Origin: Photobacterium leiognathi
GTDB taxonomy: Bacteria; Pseudomonadota; Gammaproteobacteria; Enterobacterales; Vibrionaceae
Assembly: GCF_030685535.1 (NCBI RefSeq)
Contig: NZ_CP131601.1
Location: 2,790,001 to 2,854,000 of the forward strand
Direction: 5' to 3'
Length of the DNA stretch: 64,000 nucleotides
Under the pieces are notes generated by a model. That model made no database searches. It was given only the letters and a program-made list of their open reading frames with translations, and was not told where the DNA came from. Below are positions 21,213 through 28,675 of this stretch, one piece after another (position 1 is the first letter of the stretch; every line of letters starts with the position of its first letter). The position numbers were made by a program, and so were the translations under genes.

Positions 21213-22658
21213 TTAATTTTTCAGCGGTTTTCCGCTAATTTTGACGTAGCGTTCAGTTGATTTACCCAACTCAAAATAAATCCCAGCAGCTTCTAGGCTA
21301 ACTTCTAGCGCATTAAGCTTCCTTGTTAGTGCAGATGCGCCTGACGGTAGATATCTACTTGGCTCATAATCAGCCAAATGCCTCAATAACATTGACGGTG
21401 TTCCAGACCATGGTTTCACCTTACATTCAGCCTTAATTAGCTTCTCAAGAGCAATAACAAGAGCATCATCTTTAATTCCACTAGCTGACAAGGATTTTAC
21501 ATTCTCTTGATACATTAACTGCAATGTTCCCTCTTTTTGTCCTAATACTGACTCCATTGCAGATAACCACTTAACAAAATCCATCATACGTGACTGGTAT
21601 TTAACAATCGCATTCTTCTCAGCCTGTCTCAATATGGCTGCGAGCTTCAATAGACAACCAAATATCATTGGCTTATCTTGCTCAAACTCAGCTAACAATT
21701 CCCCCTCAGCTCTTCTTGCTGCACTCGGTAATTTAGGTAGCTGTAGCCATAAACAACGTGACGCTAGGTCACTTTCCTGTACTGAAGAATGAATACCATT
21801 AATGACAATAGGAGCATGTAAATGCAAGCTAGACAGTCCACTATCAGTATATAATGCTCTAGTCGCCACGTTACCCTTAGTTACTGCGATACAAAGTAAA
21901 TCGCTAGTATCTTTTCTGATTTTACTTAAATTATCATATTGAAGTAAAAACGTACTATTGCAGTGGATGGCAAAATCTTTCTCTTTTTTAGGTAATCTCA
22001 ATGAACTGTTAACATTTGGATCTAGCAAACCACGTAAAATATTATTCGTGATAAACGATTTACCAGAACCTTGCTCTGCTTGAATAAATAACAAAGGATA
22101 AGCTAATTTACACTGTTTAGGATGAGCTAATATATAAGTCATATAGGCAACAAATAATCCTAATTGCTTATCTGTACAATTAACGTATTTTTTCAAAACC
22201 TTAAATACAGTTTTAAATTCGCAGTCTAAATTAGGCTCTGCCATTGAAATCATTGTGTCTAATGAACGAAAACAAACTCCATCAATATCTTTGTTGTACT
22301 CAACATTACCATCTTTTAGAGTAACTGAGTTACCATCTCCTAAATCAATGATTACAGAATCATTATTTATCGAATAAAAGCTTCTAATAGACACTAGATC
22401 TTCACAAATATCATCTTTATCATACGTTGATATTTCAGCCACAATTTCATCAATATTAGATTTTCTAAGTCTTAATTTCCTATCCTTTGCAATTTTACGA
22501 AAATATTTTTCAGCCTTTTTAGAATTTAATCCATAAACATAATTAATAGTCTTATTTTTTTCTTTAAATAATACTTCTTTTGTTTCTTTGTCAATACAAA
22601 AACATTCAGTATTAATTGCATTTAGAACAGCATCAACAGGGTTGATTTTCTCAGCCAT
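21213..22658 (-). CDS. P-loop ATPase, probable replicative helicase (phage/plasmid type)
   Basis: A 481-aa protein with a Walker A motif AEQGSGKS ending at S201, a Walker B-like LLQYDNL with D242-N243, a sensor-like region APIVINGI and an arginine-containing segment SRCLWLQLP. This order is that of SF3-like helicases from phages, satellites and plasmids. The N-terminal 150 residues show no clear primase motif. The C-terminal 85 residues form a separate domain that is repeated as an independent 88-aa gene immediately downstream. AAGGAGC precedes the ATG, and only ten bases separate it from the polymerase gene, so both are co-transcribed. Confidence 0.75.
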   Translation of the reverse strand: MAEKINPVDAVLNAINTECFCIDKETKEVLFKEKNKTINYVYGLNSKKAEKYFRKIAKDRKLRLRKSNIDEIVAEISTYDKDDICEDLVSIRSFYSINNDSVIIDLGDGNSVTLKDGNVEYNKDIDGVCFRSLDTMISMAEPNLDCEFKTVFKVLKKYVNCTDKQLGLFVAYMTYILAHPKQCKLAYPLLFIQAEQGSGKSFITNNILRGLLDPNVNSSLRLPKKEKDFAIHCNSTFLLQYDNLSKIRKDTSDLLCIAVTKGNVATRALYTDSGLSSLHLHAPIVINGIHSSVQESDLASRCLWLQLPKLPSAARRAEGELLAEFEQDKPMIFGCLLKLAAILRQAEKNAIVKYQSRMMDFVKWLSAMESVLGQKEGTLQLMYQENVKSLSASGIKDDALVIALEKLIKAECKVKPWSGTPSMLLRHLADYEPSRYLPSGASALTRKLNALEVSLEAAGIYFELGKSTERYVKISGKPLKN

Positions 22659-22668
22659 AATAAGCTCC

Positions 22669-23595
22669 TTATTTAATAATTAATTCGATATTTGTGTTTA
22701 GTGAAAAACCATCTAATACTTGACTACTGGCTAAAGATAAAGCATCTTTAACTTGTTTTATTTGTTCTTCGTATTTAGATAATTCAATCTTTACAAGAAA
22801 TGCATCATATACAGTTAACAAGAGAGGTATTTTTCGTTTATATAATTCAACACATACTCTTCTTGATATATCTGCGCCAGATGCTTGTACCAACCAATTT
22901 CTTAGCATTAATACAGGTGTATTTTTATCAACTTCTAATTCAAGATCTAGTGACCGAATATATCCATTAGCATAAGCATTCCAAGCAGTTCTATCTAACC
23001 ACTGATTCACTTTTCTCAACTTGAAATCTAACTTTCTTCGATATTCTAAAAGTTCATCTTTACTAACATGCACCAGTTCTATAATTGCCTCATCTTCAGC
23101 TCCGTAAAAATAAGGAAGAAATATTTTTTTAAATTTCTTCCTATCAAACTTATTACTAGTAACTTCATTATTAAGAAATTCATATATGTCACTTTCTTTA
23201 TAAATATTAAGAAGATCAATATCATTTGACTTAACAGCAGAAATAGCAGGTTCTTGTTGGGAATAATCAAATAACACATAGGCAAAGCCAAACTCAGGCT
23301 TAACAAAGTAAGGCCAAAGTTTTTTGTTTATTTGAGTAATAGAAGCACCTATATATGTTTCTCTACCTGTTTTGGTATAAAACGGCTTACAATTAGGTAT
23401 AGAGCAAGAAAGCTGTCTTAACTTCATAATAGCAGCATTAATCTTCCCCTTATCTAAACCAACATTATTTAATCGACCAATATTATTGATTAATTTATTT
23501 AAAAATAATGGTTCAATACGTACCAGCTCTCTTTTTGACAAAGACAACAAGTACGTATCAACTGTAGCCGATTTTAATATTCGACTATGTGCCAT
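22669..23595 (-). CDS. Minimal family A DNA polymerase (palm and fingers only)
   Basis: A 308-aa protein with the conserved core of DNA polymerase I. Motif A is FDYSQQEP with catalytic D110 and steric-gate E115. Motif B is RKKFKKIFLPYFYG with R152, K156 and Y164 in the positions of Klenow R754, K758 and Y766; F762 is replaced by L160. The NWLVQASGAD segment matches the conserved Asn-Gln helix. Motif C is TVYDAF, keeping catalytic D264 but with Tyr and Ala in place of the usual His and Glu. Only about 100 residues precede motif A, so no exonuclease domain is present and the thumb is reduced. Its ATG overlaps the previous stop (TAATG), implying coupled translation. Confidence 0.8.
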   Translation of the reverse strand: MAHSRILKSATVDTYLLSLSKRELVRIEPLFLNKLINNIGRLNNVGLDKGKINAAIMKLRQLSCSIPNCKPFYTKTGRETYIGASITQINKKLWPYFVKPEFGFAYVLFDYSQQEPAISAVKSNDIDLLNIYKESDIYEFLNNEVTSNKFDRKKFKKIFLPYFYGAEDEAIIELVHVSKDELLEYRRKLDFKLRKVNQWLDRTAWNAYANGYIRSLDLELEVDKNTPVLMLRNWLVQASGADISRRVCVELYKRKIPLLLTVYDAFLVKIELSKYEEQIKQVKDALSLASSQVLDGFSLNTNIELIIK

Positions 23596-24251
23596 TATTC
23601 AAACAACTTAGCAAATTCAGGATCAATTTCTTCACCATCAAATGAAGACTTTCGTTGAATAGAATCAGTTAAATCATCAAGGATACCATCCATTGATAGA
23701 TCATATTCTGTTACCTCTGGCAGGGAAAACTCTTCTTCAGGTTCTTCGATGAAACCAAACTTAATTAAGTCTTGTTTATTTTCTATCGCATAATCAGAAA
23801 ATAGATCATTTAATGCAGTGTCAGCTTCAATCTGTGTAATATCAGGAATAGTAATATCGTCAATGATATCGTACTCGTAGCATTCTTTATCGTGATTGGA
23901 ACTAAGAACAATAGGTTTATCTATAGCAGTATTCACCGCCTTAACCAAAGATTGATGCCAAGAATTATTCGATTCTCTTTTAACCAATAAAACAGAAACA
24001 GAACCTGATACAGTCTTTGCTAAGTAAATAGAAAAAGTTTGTAGGTAATAGTTTGTTTCTGCAATATCTTTCGATAACAATGAATAACTGCCATCTTGTA
24101 TGTAAAGGTTATCGTCTTTTTTTATCGCTTGAACTGTCAGTTCGACATCAGTAACTGTAAATGGCAAACGGTATGGTTTACGCAATACAGCCTGCTGCTT
24201 ACTAATTGAGTCTAAAGAGTTAAAGCGACTATAAGAAGATAGATTTAACAT
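23595..24251 (-). CDS. Acidic protein of unknown function, first gene of replication module
   Basis: A 218-aa protein that I do not recognise. The ATG at 24251 follows AAGGA; an upstream in-frame start would add 17 residues of leader sequence. The first 120 residues look beta-rich. The C-terminal half is strongly acidic and ends EEIDPEFAKLFE, loosely like the acidic tail of single-strand DNA-binding proteins. Its stop overlaps the polymerase start (TAATG), so the two are probably made in a fixed ratio. A role as a polymerase accessory or single-strand-binding protein is speculation from position and charge. The boxA-like sequence lies in its leader. Confidence 0.6.
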   Translation of the reverse strand: MLNLSSYSRFNSLDSISKQQAVLRKPYRLPFTVTDVELTVQAIKKDDNLYIQDGSYSLLSKDIAETNYYLQTFSIYLAKTVSGSVSVLLVKRESNNSWHQSLVKAVNTAIDKPIVLSSNHDKECYEYDIIDDITIPDITQIEADTALNDLFSDYAIENKQDLIKFGFIEEPEEEFSLPEVTEYDLSMDGILDDLTDSIQRKSSFDGEEIDPEFAKLFE

Positions 24252-24312
24252 GATAAATTCCTTTATTAGGTGTAAAGTGTGCACATGCTTTGAGCAACAC
24301 ACTGCTGGGATT

Positions 24313-24328
24313 AATTGTTAAAGAACAA
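24313..24328 (-). promoter_or_regulatory. rrn-type boxA element in leader of the island replication operon
   Basis: These 16 bases (AATTGTTAAAGAACAA on +) are identical to the rrn leader boxA region at 15305-15320. On - they read TTGTTCTTTAACAATT and lie 62-77 bases upstream of the 218-aa gene start, in the correct orientation to be transcribed into its leader. The element may recruit Nus factors for processive transcription. Confidence 0.65.
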
Positions 24329-24494
24329 CACTTCGTAAAAAGTACGGCTATGATAGCAATATCCCCATTCTCCCCCCTGACACAAACAATTCATAACCAA
24401 TTGATAATTAAGGGTTAATCATATGATTGCAATTTTCGTTTTTCATCTTTAGGCTTTCGGGTACAGAAACAGATTCTAAGTTTGTCCAAAAAAA

Positions 24495-25433
24495 ATGAAC
24501 AAAATGATTTCAATATATCTAGATAAGACAGAACTTGATAAAAACATACGTAAAAGAAACCAAGCACTGCTTTGGTTAATCTTTCAAGAATACTTTTACT
24601 TAAAACGAAATGAAATTGAGAAGATTTTTGAAAATTTACAAAAAATAACAAATTTTAAATTTTATAAGAAAAGTTCAATTTATAGCTTAATATCAAAGTT
24701 AGATAAAAATTCAGTTCTTGATGATTATTTAAACTCCAATTCCACATTAATTGAATCAGGCGATATATTAATAATTAAAAAACAAAATATCATAAATGAA
24801 AATTATATAAAGATAGACATTTCAGACACAACATTTAATTTAGAGGTAAAATACAACCTCACTAATTTAATAAACAATGAAGACAATGAAGATAAAAAGA
24901 AAAAGAAAAAGAAAAAGAAAAAGAAAAAGAAAAAGAAAAAGAAAAATAATTATAGAAAAAAAACATTAACCAAACTAAAACTACTATATACGGAAATTTC
25001 TGAAGTTACTGAAATAAAAAGAAGCTGGATGATAGATATCATAAGAACTATCTATCCAAATAACAATTCCATATTTAACCCTGACAATATAAACACTCAG
25101 TCAGCCTATACAGTAATGGATAGTATAAACGTCGAGTTTGGAACAAACAAACCAAAAACAAACAATGCTATATTCTTAATTAAAAATGATTATGGATTTT
25201 ACCTCACTATCATAATAGAAAGTTCTTTCTCATCATTTAAAATAGATGAAAAAACATTCGAAAAAACAATCGACAATAAGAATGTATACTTAAATATTTT
25301 TAATGATAATATAACAATAGAAAATTTAGACATTAACCTAGAATTAATTAAAAAATCCAGTTACCAGCCAAAATCAGATAAGAAAAAAACAATCAGGATA
25401 ATACCTAAAAACATAAAAAAAATTGAAATTTAA
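24495..25433 (+). CDS. AT-rich protein with a 17-lysine tract, unknown function
   Basis: A 312-aa protein that I cannot assign. Residues 1-130 and 152-312 look like two folded parts joined by a run of 17 lysines (residues 134-150). The run is encoded by eight perfect AAAAAG hexamers plus AAA. The N-terminal part is helix-rich and could be a DNA-binding domain; the C-terminal part looks alternating alpha/beta. There is no good ribosome site (poly-A precedes the ATG), and a second ATG occurs three codons in. The gene is divergent from the replication module and is the most AT-rich gene in the window, suggesting foreign origin. Confidence 0.6.
   Translation: MNKMISIYLDKTELDKNIRKRNQALLWLIFQEYFYLKRNEIEKIFENLQKITNFKFYKKSSIYSLISKLDKNSVLDDYLNSNSTLIESGDILIIKKQNIINENYIKIDISDTTFNLEVKYNLTNLINNEDNEDKKKKKKKKKKKKKKKKKNNYRKKTLTKLKLLYTEISEVTEIKRSWMIDIIRTIYPNNNSIFNPDNINTQSAYTVMDSINVEFGTNKPKTNNAIFLIKNDYGFYLTIIIESSFSSFKIDEKTFEKTIDNKNVYLNIFNDNITIENLDINLELIKKSSYQPKSDKKKTIRIIPKNIKKIEI
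24894..24946 (+). repeat. Hexanucleotide microsatellite (AAAAAG)8
   Basis: Eight perfect AAAAAG units run from 24894 to 24941 and end in AAAAA. The unit is a multiple of three, so slippage would add or remove Lys-Lys pairs without breaking the frame. Confidence 0.97.
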
Positions 25434-25439
25434 CGACAT

Positions 25440-25479
25440 GCCGACCGTATGAAAATTTAACGGTCGGCAGTCGGTAAAT
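25440..25479. terminator. Hairpin after the poly-lysine gene, with repeated 17-bp motif
   Basis: GCCGACCGT (25440-25448) pairs perfectly with ACGGTCGGC (25460-25468). The right arm runs into GTCGGCAGTCGGTAAAT (25463-25479), nearly identical to 21195-21211. It may terminate the + strand gene, or be one of a pair of sites flanking the replication module. Confidence 0.6.
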
Positions 25480-25520
25480 GCGGTGAAATTTATTTTTTAC
25501 CGCTTTACATCTTCTATCAC

Positions 25521-25733
25521 TTAATCGTCATCACTCCCCAACACATAACCCAATGTCCCACCAACTAATGCACCAGTCGCCATTCCGACTGGGCCAAAGA
25601 TACGCCCAATGACCATTCCTGTTGCAGCACCTTCCATTGCACCTTTACTTGATGGCTTGATTTCATAACGTGTTTCATTTTTATCTTGAGTCACAACAAC
25701 CGAAGCTGTTAATGACCGACCAATTTTACTCAT
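25521..25733 (-). CDS. Glycine-zipper small protein
   Basis: A 70-aa protein. Residues 33-66 are a glycine-rich hydrophobic hairpin (GAATGMVIGRIFGPVG then MATGALVGGTLGYVLG) with repeated GxxxG spacing, followed by a DDD tail. AGAGG lies nine bases before the ATG. Glycine zippers occur in membrane-inserting peptides, bacteriocin-like proteins, toxins and outer-membrane tethers. The N-terminal 30 residues are soluble and show no signal peptide. Which of these roles applies is not visible. Confidence 0.6.
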   Translation of the reverse strand: MSKIGRSLTASVVVTQDKNETRYEIKPSSKGAMEGAATGMVIGRIFGPVGMATGALVGGTLGYVLGSDDD

Positions 25734-25750
25734 GCTATTTACCTCTTTTA

Positions 25751-25773
25751 CTCACGGGTGACGTATCCGTGAG
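25751..25773. other. Perfect 7-bp hairpin upstream of the glycine-zipper gene
   Basis: CTCACGG and CCGTGAG pair around a 9-base loop. Its base lies 18 bases before the start codon on -, close enough to affect ribosome access or serve as an operator. Confidence 0.45.
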
Positions 25774-25783
25774 AGCTTGTCTT

Positions 25784-25839
25784 AAAACGAAAAACGCCAG
25801 CCCATTAACTCTTGTCACTGGTGGGCTAATGGACTGGCG
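25784..25839 (-). terminator. Terminator of the DUF2787 operon
   Basis: CGCCAG.CCATTA (25795-25807) pairs with TAATGG.CTGGCG (25827-25839) with a single internal mismatch, and on - it is followed by TTTTTCGTTTT. An alternative stem AGCCCA/TGGGCT within the loop competes with it. It separates the three-gene unit upstream from the glycine-zipper gene. Confidence 0.75.
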
Positions 25840-25896
25840 CAAATTATGGTGTCGACCATGACTGTTACTCCTGTCACGCTCTGGTCTTTTACTTTC

Positions 25897-26333
25897 TCAT
25901 TGGTTTTCTGCTGCTACTTTGATTTCGTCAAACACCTCCATCTCTACATAAGCCACAAAGTTGCGTTCCCACATTTGATAGAACTCTATAACTCGGCTAT
26001 CTGTTATTAGTTCTTCCCAACTGTATAAAACGCTTGCTCGATTATTATCAAAGTCAAAATCAACTTCCTTAGCCAGCTCAGGGTAAGGATGTCCAACATA
26101 ACTAAAGTCCGTGATGTAACTGAAATGCCATTGACGATTTTCCTGCTCGATTCGAATTTCAACAGGAGCCAGCCACCACTTTCAGCACTGTATCCAGTGT
26201 CACGAAAGTTAAAGGTTAATGCTGACGTTGATGTGGTAGGTAAATCATGTTGGGTAGCTATGTGTTGTAATTTCTGCTGCAAATCTACTGTTACAGGCAG
26301 CAGCAATCGCTCAACGTTAAATGTTAAGTGCAT
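25897..26333 (-). pseudogene. DUF2787 protein gene with a frameshift
   Basis: The frame starting at 26333 encodes MHLTFNVERLLLPV and then NFRDTGYSAESGGW, the N-terminal half of a DUF2787 protein. Near 26170-26178 the family sequence continues in the -1 frame: PVEIRIEQENRQWHFSYITD onward to YVEMEVF and a TGA at 25897. The total of 437 bases is one short of a multiple of three. DUF2787 proteins are common in Vibrionaceae mobile elements and have no established function. Either the gene is broken by a one-base deletion or the sequence has an error; the site is not a recognised slippery sequence. Confidence 0.75.
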
Positions 26334-26405
26334 ACATTTTCTCTTTAGATTTTGGTGTGGAAGGTACTCAGCGAACGTGAGTGGTATGAATGGTATTGAT
26401 GTGAG

Positions 26406-26937
26406 TTATTTCAGATTAAGCAGTGTGGTTTTTCGCTCCTCATAATCTGCCGACAATTTATGAATGAATACACTCTTTTCAGATTGTGTAAGCAAGCCAA
26501 TTTCATCACTTCGTAACACGGCAGCAAGAAAGGCTGCATTATTCGTGCTACCACCTTTAAATACCGATTTTAAAAGGCTGCTCTTTCATTGCATCAAGCA
26601 CTTCAACAATGGCATTCACTGAAATCCATTCTTTAGAGTGTAATCCGCCCCCCTCATTACCACTTAAACGAATGTGAAGTGATCCATCATCATCTTGAGC
26701 GGCAATCTGGTAGAACACATGGTTTTGCGTCTTAGGGCTTAGTTTTAGAGCTTTACCATTTTCGACAATTAATGTGTAACCCAGTAGATGTTTATCAATG
26801 GCTGGTACTTCAGGATTTACTTCCTTTGATACGGTTTCATCAATCTCAACGTTATCTTGTGTGGCTTCCATTTCTAGCGCATCAATTTCAGCCACGTTAT
26901 TTTTCAGTGCTACATCGTTTTTCTTTTTGTTTGACAT
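26406..26937 (-). pseudogene. Island gene with a probable +1 frameshift near its 3' end
   Basis: The frame from ATG 26937 (after AAGGAG) gives 126 aa: a charged N-terminus, a domain around LLGYTLIVENGKALKLSPKT and the end EQPFKIGI. An adjacent frame, open from 26577 to a TAA at 26406, reads SVFKGGSTNNAAFLAAVLRS and continues for 57 residues without a usable start codon. Removing one A from an AAAA run near 26575 joins the two into a single protein of about 176 aa. I therefore read it as one gene with a one-base insertion or an assembly error. The family is not recognised. Confidence 0.55.
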
Positions 26938-26948
26938 GGTACTTCTCC

Positions 26949-27326
26949 TTAGTTATCTAGGTGGGTTTTCAATTCATTTACGATATGGGTTTGGCTCGAT
27001 TTTGGCGCAAATACATAACAACCACCGCCATCACTGTTAAAAATGGCAAGTGCAAGCAAGTAGCTATCACTAATAGCATCAACGAACTCAGGATAATTTT
27101 TTACAAAACGCAGCATCGATTGATCAGCTTCATCTTCCATGCTTAATGTCTCATCGCTATCACTTGGCTCGATATAGTAGAGCGTGGTATTAATTTCATT
27201 CCATACGTCTTGTGCTGATTCAATATAAAAATCAAACGGCTCAATAAGGTGATGTATTAACGCTTGTTCAATGTCGGGAGCTAACCCTAGGCGAGCAATA
27301 TCATGAATTTTTTTAATTAGTTTCAT
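26949..27326 (-). CDS. Acidic protein of unknown function
   Basis: A 125-aa protein that is not recognised. It is acidic overall, begins MKLIKKIHDIARLG and ends with a compact region including AIFNSDGGGCYVFAPK. GGAGA lies seven bases before the ATG. The next gene starts 11 bases after the stop, so it heads a small operon with the two frameshifted genes downstream. The absence of membrane segments and the acidity would fit a regulator, inhibitor or immunity-type protein, but no motif supports a choice. Confidence 0.6.
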   Translation of the reverse strand: MKLIKKIHDIARLGLAPDIEQALIHHLIEPFDFYIESAQDVWNEINTTLYYIEPSDSDETLSMEDEADQSMLRFVKNYPEFVDAISDSYLLALAIFNSDGGGCYVFAPKSSQTHIVNELKTHLDN

Positions 27327-27344
27327 TTCATTTTCTCCAGATAC

Positions 27345-27377
27345 AAAAATGCCCCATGCTCGTAATGAACATGGGGC
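27345..27377 (-). terminator. Integrase terminator
   Basis: A perfect 8-bp stem GCCCCATG/CATGGGGC (27351-27358 with 27370-27377) is followed on - by ATTTTTG. It lies 24 bases after the integrase stop. Confidence 0.85.
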
Positions 27378-27400
27378 AATATTTAGGTTAATAGATTGTG

Positions 27401-28600
27401 CTACTTATCCGTGTCTAATGGGTTGTAATCCGTGATAAGGCTTGATAATCGTTGTGATGTTTCTCGTTGTTTACCCTCACTTAGCTTTGCATAACGTAAG
27501 GTGCTTTCGATGCAACGATGGTTTAGTAATTTCTGCACTGCACTGATGTCTGCACCATTAGAAATCAGATTACTGGCTACAGAATGTCGAGCCGTATGTA
27601 ACACGACTTCATCAGGGTTATTAATGTTAGCTCGTTGCTTAATGACTTCGTAAGCGTATTGAGGACGGCTTATCGGCTTACCGATAATGTTACCTGCAAA
27701 CACATAAGGATTAGTGGTAATACGAGGAATGGATTTGAATTTATCGATCATGTACTCAGATAGATAAATGATATGGGATGTCCCATTTTTAGTCCGTGGT
27801 ATTTTCATAACACCTTGCACTAAATCTAACTCTTCCCACTTACGCAACCGCAATTCTGATTCACGACAACCGATCAGAAACAGCAAGGCAATAAATGCCC
27901 CTGTACTTTTGCAGTCATAAGCGAGCGCAGCTCTGATGATTCGTTTAGTTTCAGCCACATCACAATAACGGGTTCTTGCATTGTTCTCTGGTAGCAGTGA
28001 AACACGTTCAGCAACATTAGGTATGTCTAATAGCTGTGTCGCTAATTTCCCAACAGTCTTGAGTAATGCCGTTACTCTGTTACACGTTGCAGGAGCATAG
28101 GCTTTTCGCAATTTAGTCTCATTGTTCATGGCTAACTGAATTTGCAGCACATGAGTTGCATTCAAATCGCTGTACTTGAGGTGGGCTATCTTATGACAGT
28201 GATCATTAAATCGCTGCATATCGTCTTTCCATGTCCGTTTACGTTTCTTCGCTAACGGCAAGTAAGTCTGGTGAAAGAACTCACCCACAGTTGGCATTGC
28301 TTTAACCATATCCCGTTCTTGCTTTGGATCTTGTCCTTGTGCAATTTGAGCTTTGTACTGGCGAGCAATCTTCCTAGCCATTGTTAGGTCTACATCTGGA
28401 AAGCGACCAATAGCGATACTTTTCTTTTTGCCATTAAATTGATAACGCAGTAAGAAGCGTTTGCTATCAGTTTTACCTGATAAGCATTTTAAGCCAATGA
28501 CTTCGGTATCGGAAAACTCTAACTCAGTGGATGGTGAATCAGATGGGTTACGTGGAAGGGATTTGAGGTTGGTAGTAGTAAACTTAAATTTCTTCTTCAT
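27401..28600 (-). CDS. Tyrosine recombinase integrase (P4 type)
   Basis: A 399-aa integrase. The N-terminal arm-binding domain has the DUF4102-like pattern (GLKCL, FLLRYQFNGKKKSIAIGRFP), a core-binding domain follows, and the catalytic domain shows Arg in IGCRESELRLRKWEE, the HTARHS box, the second His in LLNHRC and the nucleophile Tyr in STLRYAKLSEG. GGAG precedes the ATG. It is the only recombinase in the island and is oriented away from the tRNA. This family characteristically inserts at the 3' ends of tRNA genes, which fits the tRNA-Leu direct repeats. A membrane-protein gene lies between it and the attachment site, which is less usual. Confidence 0.93.
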   Translation of the reverse strand: MKKKFKFTTTNLKSLPRNPSDSPSTELEFSDTEVIGLKCLSGKTDSKRFLLRYQFNGKKKSIAIGRFPDVDLTMARKIARQYKAQIAQGQDPKQERDMVKAMPTVGEFFHQTYLPLAKKRKRTWKDDMQRFNDHCHKIAHLKYSDLNATHVLQIQLAMNNETKLRKAYAPATCNRVTALLKTVGKLATQLLDIPNVAERVSLLPENNARTRYCDVAETKRIIRAALAYDCKSTGAFIALLFLIGCRESELRLRKWEELDLVQGVMKIPRTKNGTSHIIYLSEYMIDKFKSIPRITTNPYVFAGNIIGKPISRPQYAYEVIKQRANINNPDEVVLHTARHSVASNLISNGADISAVQKLLNHRCIESTLRYAKLSEGKQRETSQRLSSLITDYNPLDTDK

Positions 28601-28603
28601 GCT

Positions 28604-28658
28604 AACTCCAATTTCGGTAGCAATATCAAAGAAGTAATATGTGCTTGAAATTGGAGTT
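28604..28658. repeat. 12-bp inverted repeat in the integrase leader
   Basis: AACTCCAATTTC (28604-28615) and GAAATTGGAGTT (28647-28658) are exact inverse copies 31 bases apart, upstream of the integrase start. The inner core AATTGGAGTT recurs at 29573-29582 near the attachment site. The first copy also contains the integrase ribosome site. These may be integrase arm or regulator-binding sites. Confidence 0.6.
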
Positions 28659-28675
28659 ATGACGGCCTTGAGTAT

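Noticed and set aside
24415..24651. 78-codon frame antisense to the poly-lysine gene
   Set aside because: It is a by-product of AT-rich sequence, with no ribosome site, and overlaps the regulatory region.
26089..26445. 118-codon frame on + over the DUF2787 gene
   Set aside because: It is antisense to both conserved halves of the DUF2787 sequence and has no protein-like features of its own.
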